Shown: positions 31,391 to 42,025 of the stretch, piece after piece | How positions within the stretch are numbered: the stretch's first letter is position 1 | Layout: the number at the start of each line of letters is the position of its first letter | NCBI GenBank assembly: GCA_020465985.1 | Contig: JAANYP010002641.1 | Span: 16,001 to 80,000, forward strand | Direction: 5' to 3' | DNA: 64,000 nt | Source: Centrapalus pauciflorus | Taxonomy: Eukaryota > Streptophyta > Magnoliopsida > Asterales > Asteraceae | Position numbers and translations under genes: made by a program | Notes under the pieces: generated by a model | Databases searched by the model: none | Seen by the model: the letters and a program-made list of their open reading frames with translations, nothing else | What the model was told of the DNA's origin: nothing

Positions 31391-33790
31391 TAAACCAGGT
31401 TAGCAACTACGACCTAATAAGTATTTAATAGCCATTTATAACCTAATCAGTGGTCATTAGAAATTAATCAAGGTGATTAACAATGTTTATTATGAAGTTC
31501 AACTCAATTAGAATCAAATTCATCGGTGCGATGAATCGGGAAATCAATTAATCCGATCAATTTACATTATGAAGGATTAATTCAACTAAGTACATAATTA
31601 AATTATGATTAGTGACACTAATCATACACTAACACAAGTACTTATAATTAATTATGCAAGACTATAACAATTCATTAAAACAATGGATCTAAAAGTATTT
31701 ATGAATTTACAAGAAAAGGGAAATACAAGAATACATTTCTAAATACTTTTATAAAAAAAAGGAAAATACATGGATATACCATGTAGTGGCCGGCCCCTAG
31801 GGGGTACTACATAGGTGTCGACTTTCATTTTTTTATTAATAAAACACCATACACAATCACCATCATCACATTTCACTTTTACACTCCACAAAGATTTACA
31901 CTCCACCTTCACATCCAACATCATTGCAAAGATATTTTCACCCTCTATAAATAGAGAGTTTTTCATTCATTTTAATCACACCAAAACTCTTCTATCTCTC
32001 TCTCAAATCCGGTCACCACACACACACACTACAAACCATTTTCTTTCAAGTGTTCTTCAAGAAATTCAAGTGTTCTTGGTGAAAATCTTGCAAGAGTTGC
32101 AACTTCTTCTCAATTTCATACTCCAAATACTTCAAAGTAAGTAAATACTAGCTTATTACATCTTATATTTATGTTTATATAAGTCTTGCATAATATATAT
32201 AATCACCAACAACAACTTTCATAAAAACTCAAGTTTATAAATTTCTAGTTTTGTTTTTAAGTTGTTTTCTTCAAATGTGTTTATAGATATATTAACACAT
32301 CATATAAGTGTAAATATTATGAAAACAAGTGATATATCTATGCTTTATAACATTTATACAAGTAGTCATAGAATAAACAACAAGAATCACTAGTTATTTC
32401 AAATTTATAAACCACAGATTTTCGACAGAAAATTTATATCGACTTTGAAAACTCATACCTAATTCATAACTTAACGAAATGAGTTGATTCCTGTCTCAAA
32501 AGTTAGATTTATGTCTTAACTATAGATCTGGAAGTTTTCATAATTTCTTTTGGAGTTTAAGACCTCGAGAAATTATTTGGGAAACCGAAAGTTTGGCAGC
32601 TCAAAAATGGCCAACATAGAGTTTTCAACAAGCTTTTTCTCCAACCTAAACATCTCGAAAAAATGACCGTTCTTGACTTTAAAAATTCTTTGTATATAGT
32701 AGTTTAATGTCCATGAAAACCAAAGCATGAAACAGTTTGGAGCTTGGTCAAAAACAGCCTCAAAGTAGGCCGAAAAACCTTCAAAAAATCTGGAAAATTA
32801 TATATGTATAAACTTGACGTTTTAAGTGGGTTTTATTTATAAACTTCTAATGTTGGGTGATTTAAGACATAAAAATCCATAAATATGTATATATATATAT
32901 ATATATTATCATATATTAGAGATATTAAGTCCCTAATATCATTTAGGGCTCGATTAAACTCACCCGGTGCAGCACCCATCAATTTACGCTAAATTGCGTT
33001 TTACGCTCGTTTTTGCCATTGTACTCAAGGTGAGTCCTCATAGCCCCTATTTTCACACTGTTATGTTTTGGGGTTGAAATACATGCTTTGTTTTCATATG
33101 GACACGAAAACAACTTCATTTCTATTATGTATTACACATGTGGTTCCATCAGCCCTTATATCATGAACCGTTAATTGCATTTATTTGTGAGCGCGAATAT
33201 ATTGTGGATAGATCTATCGGGAGTCATGTCCCCCATTCGGGTTAGTTCGGTTCGGCTAACAGTGAGTGCATATATATTTAACACACGGTATTACGTATGG
33301 GAATCCTGCACAAGGTAAACTCATTTAATTAAGCTTCGGTTGCATGATGGTTTATATGTAATACATAACTTGGAATTTATGATTTTATAAATTCAAACTT
33401 TACTGTTGTTGTCAATACAAGTCAGATTTACGTGTAAACCTATGAGCTCACCAACAATTTTGTTGACGTATTTTAGCGTGTATTTTCAGGAAATTAAGGC
33501 AAGTGTTCCTTCAGATGTATTTTTCAAGCTTCCGCACCTAAGGAGTCGCATGCATTTTCGAAACTACCGGAGATTTAGCTGCATTATTTTGAATACTTTA
33601 ATTATGTACTTAAATCTCTGTATTGTGCGAACTTTATTTTCTTCATATCAGGCTATATATAACATTACTATATTTTAAAGTTTTATCCATGTATTTTTTA
33701 AAATGTCCATATAGTGGTCGATCGTTATGACTATGGTTATGTTTCCGCGACGTCACGCTTCGTTGCCAACCGGGGTAACGGGGTGTGACA
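31391..33790 (+). repeat. Element G 5' LTR and adjoining AT-rich DNA
   Basis: The right end is secure: GGGGTGTGACA at 33790 is followed by a primer site, and the same end appears inverted at 45634. CTCTATAAATAGAG at 31943-31956 is a strong TATA box, followed by a CT-rich start region and leader. The left boundary is not resolved; it may be near 31391 or as late as about 31778. A short (TA)n lies at 32888-32906. The long minus- and plus-strand frames of 75-109 codons here are not supported as genes. Confidence 0.6.
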
Positions 33791-33793
33791 GAT

Positions 33794-33806
33794 TGGTATC
33801 AGAGCC
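33794..33806 (+). other. Element G primer binding site
   Basis: TGGTATCAGAGCC, three bases after the LTR end, complementary to initiator methionine tRNA, as usual in chromoviruses. Confidence 0.88.
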
Positions 33807-33928
33807 ATAGTTATAGTGAACTAGGTTGCATTAGTACCCTAGACTATAACTGCACTTTTGTATTACTGATTATGAAAATATTTTGTAACTAACAAAAAGA
33901 TTATGAATGGACCTTGATAGCAGAAAAC

Positions 33929-34711
33929 ATGTCCAACCAAAAGATAATCATTTTGTGTGACTCGGAAGAGGAGTATACCCCCACCAGCCGATACAACCCT
34001 GAGGTGTGTTCTGAGGAGGACCCAACTGAGGAGGAAGACCCCTCGGAAGACAAGGATCCCATGGAACAGTCAGACGAGGAGGAACCAATGGGAGAGGACG
34101 ACGCCGGAGTGGATCCACCACCCTCGGTGATCCCCGCCCACTCCCCATACCATCTTGAGGTTCCGTCGTTCAAGCCATACCGTCCCTACCCTAACGGCCC
34201 GAAGATGATGTTTACACCCCGAAAGAGGGTGATCATACCGAGGCAGGAGTCTATTCCCATCCCGACTCCTCAACCAAGTCCCCCACCCCAGCAGCGGCTG
34301 GCAAACGCCCATTGATAGGACTGGATACCCGAGACTCTCCGTGAGTGGAGACAAGAGGAAGAAATCCGTTCCCAGTTTGTGTTCGAAGGACCATCCTCCG
34401 CACCGATCCCACCGCTCACTCAGGAGACGGCCGACCAGACCGTACCTCTTTTAGTAGCAAGGTCTTCACGACACGACCTCCAAATCCGGTTACTTAACCA
34501 GGATATTGAAGAATTGCCTGCCCGTTTAGACCGGGAGGAGTTACAGAACTCCAACTTCTACTGAGTTAACCAGCACGCTCTTGCCATCCAGCAGGACGGC
34601 CTAGACGAGCTTTGGCAGCGATTAGCCGAGAGTGAGGCTCGTAATGAGGAGCTGACTAAGCGCCTCAACGCTTTGGAGAAGGGAGAGACCCCCGATCACT
34701 CCCACACCTAG
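33929..34711 (+). pseudogene. Element G extra ORF between primer site and gag
   Basis: One frame of 260 codons from ATG at 33929 to TAG at 34709-34711, interrupted by TGA 34313, TAG 34316 and TGA 34562. The N-terminal third is very acidic (EEDPTEEEDPSEDKDP), the middle proline-rich (PTPQPSPPPQQ), and the last third helical and coiled-coil-like (LWQRLAESEARNEELTKRL). GC content and codon flow stay coding-like across the stops, so an original continuous ORF is likely. No domain is recognised. It sits upstream of gag, where a standard gypsy element has only leader, and could have been a separate protein or an N-terminal partner of Gag. Confidence 0.55.
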
Positions 34712-34938
34712 TACCCTTATCTATCTTTGTAATGTTAAGAAATTATTATGTAATAGCGTAGGACAAAAACTTTCAGGTAATAACCCGCCCCATTGTAAGA
34801 AACTTATGAATGATTAATGAATAATGCAAGTTATTTATGAAATTGTGTTTGATGATTATAGTGCTGTGGCTTAAGAAAAATTTAAATCTTTAAGATTCAA
34901 CTTCTTACACTATGCTCTTTTCTTTAAACTTTAAGATA
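34712..34938 (+). other. Element G spacer before gag
   Basis: AT-rich, no gene seen. It separates the extra ORF from the gag ATG at 34939. Confidence 0.5.
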
Positions 34939-35995
34939 ATGCCGCCAAAAAAAGCCATGAACGTAGCAGAAATCGAGCAATTACTCGCACAAGGAGTGGC
35001 CGCCGTTATAGCCACTTATGAGACCAATTGAAATGGTTCTGCCAACGGAGATGGTGGTGCTAGCCGCACCACGGGAGGTACTGAAACCAACCCAAAAGGT
35101 TGCAGGATTAAGGGGTTCTTAAGTTGCAAGCCCAGATACTTTAACGGGACTGAGGGAGCCGTCGGAATGGTACGATGGTTTGAGAAACTGGAGTCGGTAT
35201 TCCGGGTTAGCGGATGTATTGAAGGAGACAAAGTGAAATTCGCCACCCACACTCTGCAAGCTAGCGCCTTGACATGGTGGAACTCGTATGCCTAGTCTGT
35301 GGGGATTGATTCAGCTCACCAACTCGCCTAGGACGAGTTAAAGCAAATGATGACCGACGAGTATTTCCCGAGAAGTGAACTACAGAAGATGGAATCAGAG
35401 TTTTGGAATCTGGCTATGAAAGGAACGTATGTAGCTGGGTACACCAACCGATTCCACGAGCTAGGCATTCTGTGCCCACAGATGGTGACCCCTGAATAAA
35501 GGAAAATTGAGCGTTACATCTGGGGACTCGCCCCTCAAATTTAAGGCAATGTCACTGCCTCTAACCCAACCACCATTCAGGACGCCATCAGAATGGCCAA
35601 CAACCTTATGGACCAAGTGTCCCGGAGAAACGAGGCCAAAGCCGGGGAAAACAAAAGAAAATGGGAGGACAAGTCTGGAAAGAATACGGGCTCACAATCC
35701 AAGAAGCCCGAAATCATCAAGGCTTACGTAGTTGGAGTCGAGACAAGGAAAGGCTACACAGGTACAAAGCCTTTCTGCACCCAATGCACCTATCATCACA
35801 ACAAGGGCCCTTGCCCAACCCCTTGTGGAAAGTGCAAACGTCTTGGTCATTTGGCCAAGGACTGTAAATTGGTACCCCGGGTAACAACGACAGCAATCAG
35901 AGAGGCTGCTGTGAGTGTGGAGCTGTCGGGCACTTCAGGAGTGAGTGCCCGAGGTTGAAAAATGGTGGAGGAGCTCAAGGGAGAGCTTTTGTATT
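34939..35995 (+). pseudogene. gag: Element G Gag, broken
   Basis: It starts ATG at 34939 (MPPKKAMNVAEIEQLLAQG). Retrotransposon-gag core: WFEKLESVFRVSGC, LTWWNSY, YFPRSELQKMESEFW and GLAP. Zinc knuckle CGKCKRLGHLAKDC ends near 35866; a second knuckle, CCECGAVGHFRSEC, occurs at about 35905-35950 in another frame, so a frameshift lies between them near 35880. In-frame stops: 35029 TGA, 35293 TAG, 35329 TAG, 35497 TAA and 35542 TAA, all one C-to-T step from CGA, CAG or CAA. Confidence 0.85.
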
Positions 35996-37183
35996 AGGAG
36001 CAGGTGACGCTCGTCAGGAGCTTTATATCTTATAAGTTTGTATTAGGACCATGTGGTATCAGGTACATTTCTTTTAAATCAGATTTACGCTTACGTACTC
36101 TTTGATACTTGGGCTGATAGGAGCTTTATATCTTATAAGTTTAGTAAGCAATTGAATGCCACTCCTTTTCCCTTAGACAACTCTTATACTATAGAGTTGG
36201 CTGATGGCAAAATAATAGAGGCAAGTAGTATTATTAAGGAATGCACACTGAAGCTGGCAGATCATCCCTTTAAGATAGACTTGATGCCTATAGAACTCGG
36301 AAGTTTTGATGTGGTAGTTGGTATGGATTGGTTGTCACACAATCATGCTGAGATTTTGTGCGGTAAGAAAGTGGTACGGATACCACTTCACAAGAAGAAA
36401 GTCCTAACAGTCCAAGGGGAAAGAAAGAACCGTCAGCTGAATGTCATATACGGCCTAAGGACATTAAAGTGTCTTAGAAAAGGTTGCCATGCAGTATTAG
36501 TCCAGATTGCAGAACAAGAGTCGAAGGAAAAACAACTCAAGGATATTCCATTGGTTTGTGACTATCCGAAGGTCTTTCCGGAAGATTTGCCTGGGCTTCC
36601 GCCAGCTAGGCAAGTGGAGTTCCAAATCGACTTGGTGCCGGGAACTGCACCGGTCGCAAGAGCCCCATACAGACTCGCTCCGTCTGAAATGCAAGAGCTA
36701 TCCAATCAACTACAAGAGTTGATGGATAAGGGATTCATTCGACCAAGTTCCTCACCTTGGGGAGCTCCGGTCTTATTTGTGAAAAAGAAAGACGGATCCT
36801 TCAGAATGTGCATAGACTACCGAGAGCTAAATAAATTAACGGTAAAGAACCGCTACCCCCTTCCCAGAATCGACGACCTATTTGACCAACTACATGGATC
36901 TACCTTCTACTCTAAGATTGATCTGCGATCCGGTTATCATCAAGTAAAGGTTCGGGAAGAAGACATTCCCAAGACAACGTTCAGAACTCGTTATGGACAT
37001 TACGAATTTCAGGTGATGGCATTCGGTTTGACCAACGCACCAGCCGTATTCATAGACCTCATGAATCGAGTGTGTAAACCGTATTTGGACAAATTTGTAA
37101 TAGTGTTCATACACGATATCCTTATCTATTCCAGAAATAAGGAGGAGCACGAACATCATCTCAATCTGATCTTGGAGTTGTAA
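35996..37183 (+). pseudogene. pol: Element G protease and reverse transcriptase
   Basis: Open from 36053 to 37183. Protease reads [13 protein letters not shown] where the family has DSGA or DTGA, so the active-site Gly is Trp. Reverse transcriptase: [30 protein letters not shown] with the first catalytic Asp, and [13 protein letters not shown], in which His (codon 37112-37114) replaces the first Asp of the DD pair. A TAA ends the frame at 37181. A 24-base stretch, GGAGCTTTATATCTTATAAGTTT, appears twice (about 36018 and 36119), a small internal duplication ahead of protease. Confidence 0.85.
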
Positions 37184-38847
37184 GAGAAGGAACAGTTATA
37201 CGCCAAATATTCAAAGTCTGAATTTTGGTTGCGAGAAGTTAAATTCCTTGGGCATGTGATCAACAGCCAGGGAATCCAAGTTGACCCATCAAAAATCGAG
37301 GCCATAAAGAACTGGGCAACTCCTAGTACTCCCATGGAAATCCGCCAATTTCTAGGACTTGCCGGTTATTATAGGCGATTTATTGAAAACTTCTCAAAGA
37401 TAGCAGGTTCCCTAACGGAGCTGACTCGGAAAGATGTGAAGTATTACTGGGGGGAATAGCAGGAAAAGGCGGTTAAAGCAAAGATTGTGTAGTGCACCAA
37501 TTCTGTCCTTACCTGAAGGGACAGAAAATCTTGTGGTCTACTGTGATGCCTCACACAATGGATTAGGTTGTGTGCTCATCCAAAAGGATAAAGTCATTGC
37601 TTACGCATCACGGCAACACAAAATCCACGATGTGAACTATACGACTCATGACTTGGAGCTCGGAGCTGTGGTGTTTGCTCTCAAGATATGGAGGCACTAC
37701 CTGTACGGAACTAAGTGCACGGTTTTTACAGACCATAAAAGCATTCAACATATTCGGAATCAGAAAGAGTTATATATGAGGCAACGTCACTGGGTTGAGC
37801 TGCTTAGGGATTACGACTGCGATACCCGATATCATCCGGGTAAGGCGAATGTTGTAGCTGATGCCTTAACCCGGAAGGAACGAGTTAAACCTTTGAGAGT
37901 CCGAGCTTTGGTCATGACTGTACAGTCAAACTTGAACTCTCAAGTCCGCGAGGCACAAGAAGAAGCAGTCAAGGAGGGAAATCTTTTGGATGAAGCCTTG
38001 AGAGAAATGGATTAGCAGTTGGAAATCAAGTCAGATGGATGTCGGTACTTCATGGGCAGAATGGCTACCAAAATTCGGAGGAGTAAGGAAAGTGGTCATG
38101 GATGAAGGGCACAAAACAAGATATGTTATTCACCCAGGGTCAGATAAGATGTATCACGAATTGAAGGAAATGTACTGGTGGCCAAACATGAAGGCTGACA
38201 TTGCTACATATGTCAACAAGTGTTTAACATGTTTGAAAGTTAAGGATGAACACCAGAAACCATCAGGATTATTGGTGCAACCAGAAATACCCCAGTAGAA
38301 GTGGGAGAACATCACCATGGAATTCATCACCAAGTTGCCAAAGACTTCTGGATGTTATGAAACCATTTGGGTGATTGTGGATCGACTCACAAAGACCGCA
38401 CACTTCTTGCCAATGAAGGAGACTGATAAGATGGATAAGTTAACACGAATCTATCTTAAAGAGGTCGTCTCAAAGCATGGAGTGCCTGTATCAATTATAT
38501 CGAATAGGGACAGCCGGTTCACATCAACATTTTGGTAATCATTGCAAGAGGCATTGGGTACACGCCTAGATATGAGCACATCCTATCACCCGCAGACGGA
38601 TGGTTAGAGTGAAAGGACGATTCAGACTTTAAAAGACATGCTAAGGGCATGTGTTATCGACTTTGAATAAAGTTGGGACAGACACCTGCCATTACTTGAG
38701 TTTTCCTATAACAATAGGCGAAAGTGTCGATCACCACTTTGTTGGGCTGAGGTAGGAGATAGTTAGATTACTGGACCCGAGATCATCCAGGAGACTACAG
38801 AAAAGATAGCCCAGATTCGGAACCGATTAAAGAAGTTCATACCATAG
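37184..38847 (+). pseudogene. pol: Element G RNase H and integrase, truncated
   Basis: The RT connection ([23 protein letters not shown]) runs to a TAG at about 37457. RNase H follows with [29 protein letters not shown] and VFTDHKS. Integrase zinc region: [12 protein letters not shown]...CLTCLKVK (38130-38240). The core has MEFITKLP, where the family has MDF, and [11 protein letters not shown], where it has SDRDSRF, so two catalytic Asp are changed; GQSER-type Glu is retained after a TAG. About 30 bases are missing at [12 protein letters not shown]. The frame dies at about 38845 by fusion to element C. Confidence 0.82.
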
Positions 38848-41800
38848 TCTATCAGTTGATTCTGAATCCACATCATTTGGGAACAGGAGCTTGCAGCTGC
38901 TACATATTCTGCTTTAGTAGATGAGGTGGAGACAGTTGTTTGCTTTTTGCACTGCCAAGAGACCTGTCTTGCTCCTAGATATTGACATCCATCAGTTGTG
39001 GATTTTAATAGTCAATGCTGCATCCTCCATAATCACTGTCAGAATAGGCTGTCAGTTCAAGAGGAAAGTCTTTAGGATACCATAGGCCCAAATGTGGTTG
39101 GCCTTTGAGATATCTAAAGATTCTCTTAACAGCAAAGAGGTGTTAGTCCTTTGGATCACATTGAAACCAGGCACAAACACAAACAACAAACTTTATATCA
39201 GGTTTAGAAGATGTGAGGTACATAAGTGAACCTGTCAAGGATCTGTATAAGTGAATGTCCATATCTACTCCATCTTTGTCTGCATCAAGATGCTTGTGAG
39301 TGTCCATTGGAGTACTAGCAACTTTAGTATCCTTGTAACCAAACTTTTCCAGTATGTCTTTAACATACTTATATTGACTTATAAAAAGTCCTGTGGGCTT
39401 TTGCTTGACCTGCAATCCTAGAAAGAATGTGAGTTCTCCCATTGAACTCATTTGAAACTTTTTGTGCATCAATGCCTCCAATTCTTTGCACAAACTGTCA
39501 TTTGTAGAACCAAAGATGATATCATCAACATAAATCTGAACAAGCAGAATCTCAGATTTGATGGACTTTGTGAATAATGTTTTGTCCAGAGTACCTCTCT
39601 TGAATCCATTCTGTTGAAGGTATGATGACAGAGTGTCATACCATGCTCTTGGAGCTTGGTGGAGTGCATAGAGGGCTTTGTCTAATTTGTAGACTCTGTT
39701 GGGATACTTGTAGTCCTCAAATCCAGGAGGTTGACACACATAGACCTCTTCTTCATTTGTACCATATAGGAAAGCAGACTTCACATCCATTTGATACACT
39801 TTAAACCCTTTGAAGCTTGCATAGGCTAGAAATAGTCTGATGGCTTCTATTCTTGCTACTGGAGCAAAGACATCATCATAATCTATTCCTTCTTCTTGAG
39901 TGTATCCTTGTGCTACCAGGCTTGCTTTGTTCTTGATTACTATCCCTCTCTCATTCTTTTTGTTTCTAAACACCCATCTTGTACCAATTGCTCTCTTTCC
40001 TTTAGGAAGATCAACTAGAGTCCAGACATTCTGAATCTTGAATTGCAGTAGTTCTTCCTACATTGCCTCAATCTAAGATGGATCTTTCAAAGCCTCAGAT
40101 GCCTTCTTAGGTTCTAATTGTGACATGAAACATGCATGTTCAAAGGCAGCTAGACTGAATTCAGGAACTGCTGATTCAGCATCAGCAGACTCCTTGTGAA
40201 CCATTCTCCTTGTCTGTACAGGAGTGCGTGGATCACCCATTATCTGATTGAGAAGGTGATATTTTTGAACTCTGAGGGTTGGCTCTCTTTCTGTCTGAAA
40301 TGAGGTTCCTAGATTTGTATCATCTCCTTCAGGACCAGTTGATGGTTCAGCTTCAGGAACAGCTTAACTAGAAGTTGGGACTGTTTCCCTATGAGATGGA
40401 GCTGTTACTTCAGGACTTGGGATTGGCACCTCATAAGTTGGATTTGAATCATGTTGGGCATTCAGTACCCCTGGTGGGTCGCAAGATAGAAGTGGTAGAA
40501 CAATATACTCATCCCATTGATCAGAATCTTCAACAATTTGAACATTTGTGCTACCAGCATGAGAAGTTGTGTTGGCAGCTTCAACCCTGTTTTCATCAGT
40601 TTCTCAATGATACTCAACAAAGCTCAGAGAATTTGTTAGTGAATCTAAATCAAACAACAAATCAGGACCAGTGCCTTTGACATTTGCACAGTTTTCATTA
40701 AATTCAACATTCGCACTTTCTTCAATGGTTTTAGACACACTGTTATATACCCTATAGGCTTTGCTTTGAGTAGAGTATCCTACAAAGAAACCTTCTTTAA
40801 CCTTACTTTCAAACTTTTCTAAGTGAGTCTTAGTGTGAAGAATGGTGCATGAACAGCCAAAAGACTTTAGAAAGGCTATTAAGGGGACTCTATGATGGAA
40901 TAACTCATATGGAGTTTTCCCTTGTGATTGAACAACTTGAACCCTATTTAGAACATAACAAGTTGTATTGACTGCCTCTGCCCAAAAGGTCATTGGCGGT
41001 TTGGAATCAGCTAGCATGGTTCTAGCAGCCTCAATTAAAGTTCTGTTCTTTCTTTCAGCTACACCATTTTGTTGTGGTGTTCTTGGTGAACTATATTGTC
41101 TTGCAATACCTTTAGACTCACAGAAACTGTTTAGGATATAATTTTTAAACTCAGTTCCATTGTCTGACCTGATCACCTTAACTTTTTAGTTGGATTGGTT
41201 TTCTATCTTAAGGATAAATGATTTAACTAGCTCAGTAGTTTCATCTTTAGTCCTAAGAAAGTAGACCCATGTAAATCTGGTGAAATCATCAACAATGACT
41301 AAATAGTATGCTCTTTTATTCAAACTCAAAACAGATGTTGGACCAAAGAGATCCATATGAATAAGATGAAGAACAGATGAGATTGAATTTACTTCTTTGG
41401 CCTTATGAGAAGTTTTGTGTTGCTTGCCTTTAAGGCATGCTACACAATGATCATCACAAGTGAACTCCTTTTGTGGTAAACCTCTTACCAAATTCTTTTT
41501 GACTAAAACATACATAGATTTGAAGTTCATGTGACACATCCTTATGTGCCAAAGAGCATACTCATTAGATGATGCTTTGGATATCAAACAGCTTAAAGTA
41601 CTTGATTTGGATAAAAGATCTGTGTCCAAACAGTAGACATTGTCTTTTCTTGGTGTTCTAAGTAAAACAAGATTTTCAGGTATTTTAAATCTTTTGAAAG
41701 GACACTGCACTCAGAATTTGTGAATACAACAATATTTTGTTTATCACAGATTTGAGACACACTTAGTAAATTGTACTTCAGCTGTTCAACATACAAAACT

Positions 41801-41995
41801 TCACTGAAAAGCATATTGCCTGCTTTGACAGTACCTTTACCTGTGACCTTACCTCCCTTGGAATTACCTCTAAATGCAACAAAACCTCCTTCAAAGCCTT
41901 TGAAATTTGACAAGCAATCGAAATTGCCTGTCATGTGCCTAGAGCATCCACTGTCCAAATGTCATCTTGTTTTATGTTGTGACCTGTGGGTGCCC
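38848..41995 (-). pseudogene. pol: Element C pol, 3'-truncated
   Basis: From right to left: protease CSRHMTG (41930s), pre-integrase and integrase with HMDLFGP, IRSDNGTEF and GVAERKNRT (41710-40604, catalytic residues present), linker with stops (40604-39980), reverse transcriptase with [13 protein letters not shown] and intact [12 protein letters not shown] (39973-39143), then RNase H YSDSDYGGCS and a break at LIDYG (38848). Interruptions: frame change near 41700, stop at about 41186, stops in the linker including one before EELLQ, stop at 39143 and another at about 39010. The reverse transcriptase piece is one open 276-codon frame. Confidence 0.87.
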
Positions 41996-42025
41996 TGCAC
42001 AAATAAAAGCTTAGTTAGTAGTGGA
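41990..42025 (-). promoter_or_regulatory. Gag/pol junction of element C with splice-acceptor look
   Basis: On the element strand: ACTACTAACTAAGC (gag stop TAA beside CTAAC), then TTTTATTTGTGCAG with AG at 41996-41995, then GGCACCCACAGG. Strong pyrimidine tract and TGCAG|G. It is the clearest acceptor of the four in the window. Confidence 0.55.

Larger units (their letters stand above)
33791..38847 (+). mobile_element. Element G internal region: decayed chromovirus-like Ty3/gypsy element
   Basis: Plus-strand element with primer site, an upstream ORF, Gag with zinc knuckles, protease, reverse transcriptase, RNase H and integrase in gypsy order. It resembles the Tekay/Del group by Gag and pol style. 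Around fifteen nonsense codons, at least one frameshift, a deletion in integrase and changed catalytic residues show it is long dead. The 3' part of integrase and the 3' LTR are missing: it stops near 38847 where element C begins in opposite orientation. Confidence 0.85.
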
